64,000 bases of DNA from positions 12,376,018 to 12,440,017 of the forward strand of contig JASEVX010000003.1 of assembly GCA_031761405.1 (NCBI GenBank). The letters are read 5' to 3'. The DNA comes from Serripes groenlandicus. Its lineage: Eukaryota; Mollusca; Bivalvia; Cardiida; Cardiidae. The position numbers and the translations under genes are program-made. The notes under the pieces were generated by a model. It saw only the letters and a list, made by a program, of their open reading frames with translations, ran no database searches and was not told the origin of the DNA. This document shows, one piece after another, positions 10,801 through 22,800 of the stretch; positions within the stretch are counted from its first letter, which is position 1; each line of letters opens with the position of its first letter.

Positions 10801-13800
10801 CCTCTAAAGTAGACATTGATCTGTGGTTTGTGAGATAGAGAGTTTAATCCTCTACAGTAGACATTGAACTAGTTTGTGAGAGATAGAGATTTTAATCTTC
10901 TACAGTAGACATTGATCTTTGGTGTGTGTGTGAGAGATAGAGAGTTTAATCCTCTACAGTAGACATTGATCTTTGGTGTGTGTGTGTGAGAGATAGAGAG
11001 TTTAATCCTCTAAAGTAGACATTGATCTGTGGTGTGTGTGAGATAGAGATTTTAATCCTCTACAGTAGACATTGATCTGTGGTGTGTGTGTGAGAGATAA
11101 AGAGTTTAATCCTCTACAGTAGACATTGATCTGTGCTTTGTGTGAGAAAGAGTTTAATCCTCTGCAGTAGACATTGATATGTGGTTTGTGAGATAGAGAG
11201 TTAAATCCTCTGCAGTAGACATTGAACTGTAGTTTGTGAGAGATAGAGATTTTAATCTTCTACAGTAGACATTGATCTGTGGTTTGTGTGAGATAGAGAT
11301 TTTAATCCTCTACAGTAGACATTGATCTTTGGTGTGTGTGTGAGAGATAGAGAGTTTAATCCTCTACAGTAGACATTGATCTTTGGTGTGTGTGTGTGAG
11401 AGATAGAGAGTTTAATCCTCTAAAGTAGACATTGATCTGTGGTGTGTGTGAGATAGAGATTTTAATCCTCTACAGTAGACATTGATCTGTGGTGTGTGTG
11501 TGAGAGATAAAGAGTTTAATCCTCTACAGTAGACATTGATCTGTGGTGTGTGTGAGATAGAGATTTTAATCCTCTACAGTAGACATTGATCTGTGGTGTG
11601 TGTGTGAGAGATAAAGATTTTAATCCTCTACAGTAGACATTGATCTGTGATTTGTGTGAGAAAGAGTTTAATCCTCTGCATTAGACATTGATCTGTAGTT
11701 TGTAGTTTTTATCCTCTACAGTAGACAATATAAAACTATAATGTGGGTTATCTTTAAAATGCTTAAAGAAAAGAAATGTCTTAACATAAAGTCTTAAGTC
11801 TACATAATACATTTGTTTTGTTCCCTGTCAGTGGCCTATACGTCACACCTTTATTACTGGCTGATTCTTCCTTCAAACACTCGCATATTTATTATTTTCT
11901 ACTCTATCTCGAAATTAAAAATGGCAATATTGGCTGCCCTCCTTGGGATTAAGGGGTTGTGGGGTAAGCATTGCGACTGACTGGCTGAAGGCAGATTAAA
12001 TGGAACAAAAGTACTGGTAACTTGACCAGGAAACACCGTGATTTAACTGAAAAATTGTTGAAACCGCGTAAAACACCAACCAAACAATCAATCAATCTGT
12101 ATCAAAATTCTTTCATTTTCAGAGCTCTAGATAAGGGGCGTTTTGCATGTTCTCAAATCTGTATTAGACAATATAACCCTATGATGTGGGTACTCAAAAG
12201 AATCGTCTCATTCAGAAGATTATTTTGAGTACCATCAACATAGGGTTTGGTTGGATAATAAAAGAGATATTGTGGGGAAAAGAGCTTTTACGCCTTCTTA
12301 TCTGGAACTCTGATTTTACAATGCAATCTTTAATTTTCTCTTGGATAATTATTTATCCCACATATTACAACTCATCAACAGACACAATGTTTTTAAGAGT
12401 CGTATCGAGGGCTTGGCGTGAAACGGTTGTAACTCAAATTGGTATCTTTTTAACAAGGTTAATCACTTCGCCATTAAGTCTTTATAAGCGTTAAATCATT
12501 TTTAGCTCTACTGGCCAAAGGCCAGAAGGGCTTATGTCGTGGCGATTTGTCCGTCGTCCGTGCGTCCGTCCGTCCGTCCGTCCGTAAACAATTTCTTGTT
12601 AACACGATACAGTCTTCACTTTTTATTGTATCTCAACCATGCATGACTGGATTATGGCCCTTGAAATGGTCAAAATTGCTATAAAAGAGCTTGTTAACAC
12701 GATACAGTCTTCACTTTTGATTGTATCTCAACCAAACTTATACAGTAGTTAGATATCCATGAGAGCTCAGTTCCTTTCGAAAACCAGCCAGATCTGCCCA
12801 TGCATGACTGGATTATGGCCCTTGAAATGGTCAAAATTGCTATAAAAGAGCTTGTTAACACGATAGTCTTCACTTTTGATTGTATCTCAACCAAACTTAT
12901 ACAGTAGTTAGATATCCATGAGAGCTCGGTTCCTTTCGATAACCAGCCAGATCCGCCCATGCATGACTGGATTATGGCCCTTGAAATGGTCAAAATTGCT
13001 ATAAAAGAGCTTGTTAACACGATACAGTCTTCACTTTTGATTGTATCTCAACCAAACTTATACAGTAGTTAGATATCCATGAGAGCTCAGTTCCTTTCGA
13101 AAACCAGCCAGATCTGCCCATGCATGACTGGATTATGGCCCTTGAAATGGTCAAAATTGCTATAAAAGAGCTTGTTTACACGATACAGTCTTCACTTTTG
13201 ATTGTATCTCAACCAAACTTATACAGTAGTTAGATATCAATGAGAGCTCGGTTCCTTTCGAAAACCAGCCAGATCCGCTCATGCATGATTGGATTATGGC
13301 CCTTGAAATGGTCAAAATTGCTATAAAAGAGCTTGTTAACACGATACAGTCTTCACTTTTGATTGTATCTCAACCAAACTTATACAGTAGTTCGATATCC
13401 ATGAGAGCTCGGTTCCTTTCGTAAACCAGCCAGATCCGCCTATGCAAGACTGGATTATGGCCCTTGAAATTGTTCAAATTGCTATAATTGAGCATGTGAA
13501 CACAATAGAGGCTCTATTTACTATCTGATCTTCACCAAACTTAGATAGTAGTTAAATATTGATGAGAGCTTGGTTCCTTTTGAAAACCAGCCAGATCCGC
13601 CAAGACTGGATTATGGCCCATGAAATTGTAAAAATTGCTATAATACAGCTTGTGAACACAAAAGAGCCTCCATTTACTATCCGATCTTCACCATACATAC
13701 ATGCTCTGGATTGAAAATGACCAAAGAACCATACCAGTAGAGCATAGGCCCTCATGGGCCTCTTGTTTATTGTATCTCAACCAAACTTATACAGTAGTTA

Positions 13801-16800
13801 GATATCCATGAGAGCTTGATTCCTTTCGAAAACAAGCCAGATCCGCCCCATGCATGACTGAATTATGGCCCTTGAAATTGTCAAAATTGCTATAATAGGG
13901 CTTGTTAACACGATACAGTCCTTATTATGTCTCCTCCCTCCGGAGGAGACATATTGCTTTTGCCTGCGCCGTCTGTCTGTCTGTCTGTCAGGGCGTCCAC
14001 ATTTCTTGTCCGGCCTTTATCTCCCAACCCCTTGGCCACATTTCTATGAAACTTCACAGGAGTCATCGGTACAACGTCTAGTTGCGCATATTACGAGAGT
14101 GTTTAATTTGACCTACTTTTGGATGAGTTATTGCCCTTTCTTAAAATTGCCATTTCATTCTTGTCCGGCCTTCATCTCACAACCCCTTTGCCACATTTCT
14201 ATGAAACTTCACAGGAGTCATCGGTACAACGTCTAGTTGTGCATATTACGAGGGCGTTTAATTTGACCTACTTTTGGATGAGTTATTGCCCTTTTTTAGA
14301 TCACCTTAGCCGAAGGCTCGTTCTGAGCAATGGGACCTAAATTTGCATTGTTTACAAAGGGGTCAAAATTGCCCCTAAACCAGGGTTTTCAAAATAGGTT
14401 TTTAGTTACAACCGTTTCACGCCAAGCCCTCGGTATGTTCCATCAGAAAGGGTTAAAAAGAGACATATCACATGAGGTAGTCTTTATTAACCAGCAATCT
14501 GATTAGGTATGAAGAAAGAGTTGCACAGATATGGTTCGATGGAATAAAATTTATGATATAGTATGTCACTGAAAATATTTCTTTTTTAAAAAAACATGGC
14601 TTTTCAACAGTAGAACTGTTATTTATTAATCGAAAGCATCTATTTAAAAAAAATCATCTTATATGGCAACCACATTACACCAACTTTGGTGGTATTACAC
14701 CCAACTTTTATTTAATTCGACTGGGGCTCCATAAAAGGAATTAACTACTAAATCGGTATAAGTTCTGTGATTTTTTGCACCTCAGCACTTTTCAGAAAAC
14801 ACATTTACAGTATAAAAGAAATAGAATAGTTGTGTATTTCAGTATTATATGGAAATTTCTTTCATCATGTGAAAAGAAACTTTGCCACTTTTGAAAAAAT
14901 CGCCCTTTGCTTCTTACTCAGTGAATAATTATTTAGTTGTGCACTAAGAAATCTATGCAGAAACTTTAACGTTCCCATAATTAAATCAAAGCGCCGATGG
15001 TACAGTAGTGGCGATCGTGTAGAAAATCCTGCAAAGTAACAAGCATTATCTCGGTGTAGGCCTTGCGATTTTCAATATATATAGGCATATACGGTAATGC
15101 TCGATTTCAAACTCAATTCAGCTTCACTTTTAGCATTGATTCCTAATTGACGCTAGTACGTACAGACGTGTCTAACTTGTACACTGCATGACATTATGTC
15201 CTTTAAACTTTTGTGAACCAGTCTTATCACTAGACACTTTCATATATTGCAACAACTACAAAATAAAGCGTTTATGATATTGAGATTAAAGAACAATCAA
15301 TAACCAGTCTCGCAAGCTATTTATAGAACCTTTTGGAATTGTCATTTTGGCGAGGTATATTGACAGTTCTTTGCATGGCAGATAGAACTCGCAATGATAT
15401 TTATTATCTGCCCAAACATCAAGAAAGATAATATTTACATATTTTAACTCTATGTAGATATTATCTCGATAAATCTCAAACCTAAGTATCAATCTGGTAC
15501 CAAAGTAGCACTGACATGATTATTATTAATCTTGTCTCTGCATCACTGATGGAACTATATATATTTGGCGGTTTAACGGATGTAGGTTAATTGGTTTGTA
15601 GTATTCATAACAAGTCAACGGACTGTTAAAAACTGACTAAGATTTTTTTTTCGTTGTTGATGTTTCTGATTGTCAACCCATTCACCACAAAAACTGTTCA
15701 ACATTTTCAAAGGAAACTTGGTATACATGTTACTCAAGACAATATACATTTATATATTAATTATACCCCCTTCGAAGAAGAGGGGGTATATAGGAGTCAC
15801 TGTCGGGCTGTCTGTCTGTCTGTCTGTCGGTCGGTTGGAAGCCATATTCTGTCCAGCCTATTTCTTACAAACCACTGGGTGGAATTCAATAACATTTTAC
15901 ATGAAGCTTCTATACCAAGAGGAGATGTGCATATCCTAAAAGGGTTACAGTTGCATGTTATTTTACAGAGTTATGGCCCTTTTACTTATTAAGTCAGGGT
16001 GCTGTTTAGGGGGTATTTATCATCTTCAGTGATAGTTCTAGTTCACATAACTCTAAGTCAAGTCTTTACTCAGAAATGCCCCTTTGTCATAGAAAAAGCA
16101 GACAAGCGTTGGTGTAAGTGTCAGTGTTCGCTCCGCAGCGCTCTTGTTTAAACCGCTTTCAGTACCCAACACTTTTTTGTCAACCCTTTTCCATAAACAG
16201 AAGCTCTCTGACCCCTCTACAGCACTCTCTTTAACATTTGAAAACATTGTGTGTGGCAAAGGGAGAAATTACTCATTATTGGCACTTCCCACTTTTGCCA
16301 TAAGCTTTTCAACTCTATTAACCCTTTCCCTCATACGACAATTCTGCAGCAGACGACTTTGAACGTATTTTGTCAAAACATAGAAAATCTCCATAATTGA
16401 ATGGATAACCTATGACAAAAAGTGGAAAACATTGTGGCAAAAGGAGAAATTGCACGTTTTGTGCAATTTCTTCTTTTGTCGCTATGTTTTCAAAAAGCTG
16501 TCTGCTGCAGAGGCGTCAGAAAGCGTCTATATGAGGGAAAGGGTTAATAAAAAATTTATAAAGATAATTTCCCTTTTTTCATCCGGGTATTTTCAAAGTC
16601 ATCTGCTGCTGATTTGATGTATGTGGGAAAAGGAGGGTTTAACTAGATACATTTAGATATAGGTTTTCTTGTGACATGAATCATATGAGCCATTCCACAA
16701 GAAAACTATCATTATGGACTCGGCATAATGCATCAACCCAGATCAGCCTAAATTAGGCCGACACAGTCCGTCGCCGGGGTATAGAGTAATGATTCTTAGA

Positions 16801-19800
16801 GACAGAATCTCCATAGGAGGCTTAAAGTGTCTGTCCTGGTTAGCCTGCGCTGCATGCTTAGGCTGATCCGGGTCGATACTCTACGCAGAGTCCACAATGT
16901 TGGTTTTCTCGTGGAACGACTCATATGGCATTGATTTGATTATTCTTTCTAACTCTAACAGTACATAGAGACAACTAGTGAAGAGGAAGAAGAAGAAGAA
17001 GAAGAAGATAACGAAACTGTACAACAGAACAGTCAGGGTGTCGTTGACTTGGAGGATCTTGGAAAAATGATGAAGAAAATGAAATCTGCCAAGGTTTGTT
17101 ACCTACACTAGATTTATATTTGTGTCTCCTGTCTGTAGGGGCATGATGACAAGTAAGAATTACCTCTCTGTCTGGCTGTCTGTCTGCCACTTTTTGTCTT
17201 TGGTGATATTTGTTGGTTATTTGATGCGTTCCTTTGAAAATTTTGCCAGATACAACACAGGTGCAGTATTTGAGCAAACATATGGAAAAACTAATAAAAT
17301 TATTGAACATAGTTAAAAACATTGTGGCAAAGGTCGTCTTCTGCAGAATGCTTCAACATTTGTCTGTGAATGGCTAAAGGTAAAGAATAGTAAATCCATC
17401 CACAGCTTGATGGTTTACAGCCAAAGAGTCTGTAATACAATACTTAATAATTAGTTGAGTTTAAAACTTATTTATTTTACATTGATTGCGAAACAAGCTT
17501 TCAGTTTATATAAATTAAGAGCCGAGCCCTGGTAGCGACGTGGGTTGTCAATCAAGGGGTTGTGAGTTTGAACCCAAGCTCAGCCAACATTCTTTCCGAC
17601 GTTTGACAAAAGTCACTGTGAAAAGCGTCATTCGACTTTCACCAATGGGCTAACAGGGTATGTGGAATAGCAGCCAGTTGCTTGGAAAGTATGTTGTGTG
17701 GGGTACTGGTGTGAGAAAACCGGGAAACATATGAGTTGGTGAACTGACCGTCCTGATATGACTTAAAAATTGTTCAAAACGGCGTTTAACCCCAATCAAT
17801 CAATATATTAATTACGCTCAATGTCTGGTTCCTAGAGATTTAACCAAGCCTAGCGCTGTTTGTGTGGAAAATCCTGAAGGCAGAACTCTCTAAGCACAGG
17901 ATTCAAACCAGGGACCTTTGGTATGATAAATTGATCAAATTGTTATGGACACTGCTGAAAACCTATGCAGTGTTTCTTATTTCGGCATTTTAACTTTTGT
18001 TTTTCGTTTGTGACTAAATTGTTTCGTCCTTTCTCACATTCAGTAAATCTGCAGCAGATGATTTTGAAAATTTGAAAACATATTCCCAAAAATATAAAAA
18101 AGCATGGTACACTGGAACCAAATAATTTGCGAAAGGAAACAACGTGATATCCAGTAAAACGCGATGGCGACTTGGCTCCTGTTGAAATCTTGAAAAAAGA
18201 GCCTATTTTCCTATTTAATTTGAATATTTAACCCACCTAAAAATACAAGACAAATAATTCTGTAAAACATGTTAGTCGTTGCAAAACTGGAAAATAAAAC
18301 ATTTTGATGCACAAATGCACAAACCTGATTTTATAAACCTAAATAAATACAAAGAGAAAAAATTAACTAAATACACGTACTCCAAATTCAAGTAATATTA
18401 TATAATGGGTTTTCTCGGTGTCTGGTGTTTTTCTAGTCCAGGCAGTAAACATCCAGATAAATTACGTCGCTATTAGTCGCGACAAATGAAAAACACCCAT
18501 ATAGATAAATGTCAATTTTACGATTCAATTACTAAGCTGCTTGTGTGACTAAACTGCACATAATCTTTTTAGCTCACCTGAGCTTTGCTCAAGGTGAGTT
18601 ATTGTGATTGCCTTTTGTCCGGCGTCCATCGTCCGTCAACTTCTTCTCCTCAGTAACCAGTGGGTCAATTGGGATGAATCTTCACAGAAAGCATCCTCTC
18701 AATGACCTCACGAGATTTCCTTGACATTTTTGAGATCCCTGCAAAATTCTGGTTTCCATGGCAACGAAATGAAAAAAAAAATCAAACTCTTCTTCTTCCA
18801 AACTGGTTGGCAGATTTTCAAATAATTTTGTAGAAATCCTTGGATGACCCTCTATCAGATTCCTTCAAGCCATGTTGATGGGTTGAAAAACATGGCCGCC
18901 AGGCTATTTTGCCATATAATGGCTATAGTGAAAACTTAAAAAATCTTCTCCGAAAGTGTCAAGCTGATTTTCAAATAATTTTGTAGAAATGTTCCTTAGA
19001 TGACCCTCTATCAGATTCCTTCAAGCCATGTTGATTGGTCGAAAAACATGGCCGCCAGGGGGCGGGGCTATTTGCCTTATATGGCTATAGTAAAAACTTA
19101 AACAAATCTTCTTCTCCGAAAGTGTCAGGCCGATTTTCAAATAATTTTGTAGAAATGTTCCTAGGGTGACCCTCTATCAGATATCTGATTCCTTCAAGCC
19201 TAGTTGATTGGTCGGAAACTATGGCCGCCAGGGGGCGGGGCTTATATGGCTAAAGTGAAGAAAAAAAAAATCAGGTGAGCGATACAGGGCCATCATGGCC
19301 CTCTTGTTTTTTGTTTGGCGTCGGTCCATCCGTCCTGGTGACCGAGTACTTGTGGGGTGTTCCTTTTTCCTAAAACCCACCCGTTTGTTTGACATCCGTC
19401 CTGGTGACCGAGTACTTGTGGGGTGTTGCTTTTTCCTAAAGCCCACCCATTTGTTTGGCGTCTGTCCATCCGTCCTGGTGACCGAGTACTTGTGGGGTGT
19501 TGCTTTTTCCCTAAAGCCCTCCTATTTGTTTGGCGTCTGTCCATCCATCCTGGTGACAGAGTACTTGTGGGGTGTTGCTTTTTCCTAAAGCCCACCCTGT
19601 CCATCTGTCCTGGTGACCGAGTACTTGTGGGATGTTGCTTTTTCCCTAAAGCCCACCCACCACCGTAAAAGGGGAATAATTACGGAATGAGTAGCATTCT
19701 TGTGGGGTGCAATCCACAAGATTTAAACAAAAGACATAACCCCACAAATACACTTCATGGGTACATCCGTCCTTCTGTCTGTCCATCACACTTTTTCGTT

Positions 19801-22800
19801 ACACTTTCAATGAATAAGTGCAGGTGACACATGTGCTCCGCAGAGCACTCCATTCCAGTTTAAAGCTAAAAACTACACCACAGTTTTTGTGATGTAACAC
19901 AAAATCCCGGACAACATATTATGGCTCATATTTGAAAACGTAGCAAATGGAGAAGTTGCTCATTATGAGCTTCATATTTTCAAATGTTTCTGTATGTGGG
20001 AAAGTATTAAATCAAAATGTTAAAAATGTCTGACGTTTTTATGTAGATTAAAAGAAAAGAAGAGGATGAAGGCATGTTAAACAATGGAGAGAAGAAAGAG
20101 ATGGTGACCCCACAGCTAAGGAAAGCCCTACAGAAACAAGGATACAGGATAATAGGATCTCACTCTGGGGTCAAACTGTGCAGGTGGACAAAGGTATTGA
20201 ACTGGTCAATTTTGGATAGAAAATGAATAACCCTTTCCATCTGGTGTGAGAGGTTGAGGGTTCGATCACCAGTCGGGTCATACCAAAGTCTTTAACCCTT
20301 TCCCTCATACGACAATTCTGCAGCAGACAACTTTGATCGTATTTTGTCAAAAAATAGAAAATCTCCATAATTGAATGGATAACCTATGACTAAAAGTTGA
20401 AAACATTGTGGCAAAAGGAGAAATTGCACGTTTTATGCAATTTCTTCTTTTGTCACTATGTTTTCAAACAGCCATCTGCAGTCTTTAAAGGTTGTAGTAA
20501 TGGCTTTCCCTCCTTGAGGCTAAGAAAGGTTTCTTTGTTGGTCCTCTTTCAAAATTGTTCAATGACTTGCATTCTGTGTAGAACTTTGGTTGCTGCGGCA
20601 TCAGAAAGTGAGAAAAATATCCAAACTTTAAAATCCTTTTCCCTCTCCGCTTGTCCGATTCCAAGCTAATTGTGAGAAATGTTCCTTGAGTGACCCTCTA
20701 CAACAATTGTTAAAACCATATTGGTTTTGTTTTAAAAAAACAGTGCAGCAAGACGCCATCAGGAAAGGCGCAAAATGGCAAAACTTTATAATTCCATCCT
20801 TATTAAAGTTCTTGTTAGATTTTAAGATACAAATGGTCTTTACTGATAAGCTATTTCTCTAACAGTGTCTACTCCTTGCAGTTTCATTTGCACTTCTGAT
20901 ATAATTTTCCCAGATATTTGCAGTTAAATATTTATAACAACTTGATTACCATCACTCAGGTCATCGATTTAGGGCCATCTTGGCACTCTTGTTAAAACAA
21001 TTTGGCACACAAAATCCTTTGGTGTTCTATATGCTTATTTGAGCAGAGTCAATTTTCCCATATTAACTTTCATGTTTTTAAATATTTTAATGTTCTTCTC
21101 TGATCCCTTTCCGAAACACACAATTTTTCACTCAAAATATTCTTCAAATTTCACCTGTATCCTGAAATAATATTATATAGTGATGAAATAAAATAGGTGT
21201 TGCACTTTAATCTGTGTTTGAAAATTGTTTTTACACTATAAATACTTCGGAGGAAATGCACAAGGATAAAATTGCCTATGAAGAGTTTGATTTGAAAATG
21301 AATTATTATAGGTTTTTTTTATCTGTAGAAAACATTGTGACAAAGGAATGTATGCCAACACTACACAACTAATTATTGCAAACACACATGAATCAATACC
21401 CTTCATTCTCAAACTTGTACGAGGAATCTGCCTCAATGAAGTGGTTAGTGTAGTGGAGATCAGGCGTCCCTTTTCAATGCCAGATTGCAGGGATCATGAT
21501 GGAGTATTAGAAAGACACATTTCCTGTCCTAGTACTGGTTGGTCACCCAGGGGTCATGAATTAGTGTTCTGTAGTCATGGTATGACTTAGATATAATTAA
21601 CTCTTCTCCTCATACGACAATTCTACAGCAGACGACTGAACATATTTTGTCAAAAAATAGAAAATCTCTATAATTGAATGGATAACCTATGACAAAAAGT
21701 GGAAAACATTGTTGAAAAACGAGAAATTGCATGTTTTGTGCAATTTCTTCTTTCGTCACTGTTTTCAAAAAGTCGTCTGCTGCAGAGGTGTCAGAAAGCG
21801 TCTATATGAGGGAAAGGGTTAAAATCATCATAAAACCCAAATATAACCACAAGCTAATCCTTTATGCTTTATTTCAGTCAATGTTGCGTGGCCGAGGGGG
21901 GTGTTACAAACACACGTTTTATGGTATAGAAAGTCACAGATGTATGGAGACGACGCCCAGTTTAGCTTGTGCCAATAAATGTGTCTTCTGTTGGAGGTTT
22001 GTAGCTCTGTGCTGAACAATACGAGGAATCGTTCACCCTTTCCAAGAGATGGGAAATTGACAGCTGATGAGCCGTCTCACGAGAAAACCAACATAATGGC
22101 ATCTGCGTAATGTATCGATCCGGATCAGCCTAAGCATGCCACGCAGGCATACCCAGATAGACACTTTTCGCCTCCTATGGATTTTCTGTTTCAGGAATCA
22201 CTTCTCTATACATCTATCCCCCTAAGACGGAATGTATCGGCCTGCGCAGACAGTGCAGGTTGATCTGGTCGATACATTACGAAGATGCTATTATGTTAAT
22301 TTCCCGCGGGAGGGCTCAGATGATTTTTGAAAACATTGAGGCAAAATGACATTATGAGCCCTTTTACAATGATTTTAACCCTTTCCCACATACAACAAAT
22401 CTGCAGCAGATGGCTTTGAAATCATCTGGAAAAAAATATGAAAGTTTAAATATTGAATAGAGTTGAAAATATTGGGGGAAAAAATTAGATATTGCTAGTT
22501 TTAAGCGATTTCTTCTTTTGTCACAATTTTTCAAAAAAGGCGTGGGAAAGGGTTCTGCTGCATCAAATTGTTTCTGCAAGTGGGAAAGGGTTAATAATTC
22601 CTAACCATATTGAAATAAAAAGAGCATTTAATGTTGCTCATATCTGTCTGTCCATCCAATTTGGCTCAAAGTTTGAACTTGTCTTTGAGGGCCATTAGTT
22701 CAGTTCTAAATCTCCACCTCGCAAATGAGTTTCATCATGTTAAACTTCTCTTGCATTTTAGTGGATTTTTAGTCCTCCCCTGGATTAACCAAATTTGGTA

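Larger units (their letters stand above)
12403..14435. mobile_element. MITE-D split by a 1.8-kb nested insertion
   Basis: 12403-12505 matches the reverse complement of the right half of the intact copy at 1351-1604 (tatcgagggcttggcgtgaa through gcgttaaatcattttt). 14318-14435 matches the other half (gttctgagcaatgg through cgccaagccctcgg). Between them sit family I and family J tandem-core elements. About 30 bp of the original centre is missing. Confidence 0.75.

Noticed and set aside
19295..19668. Overlapping open frames on both strands with repeated [12 protein letters not shown] peptides
   Set aside because: They arise from a ~70-bp tandem repeat beside a family E element; no conserved domain or gene structure.
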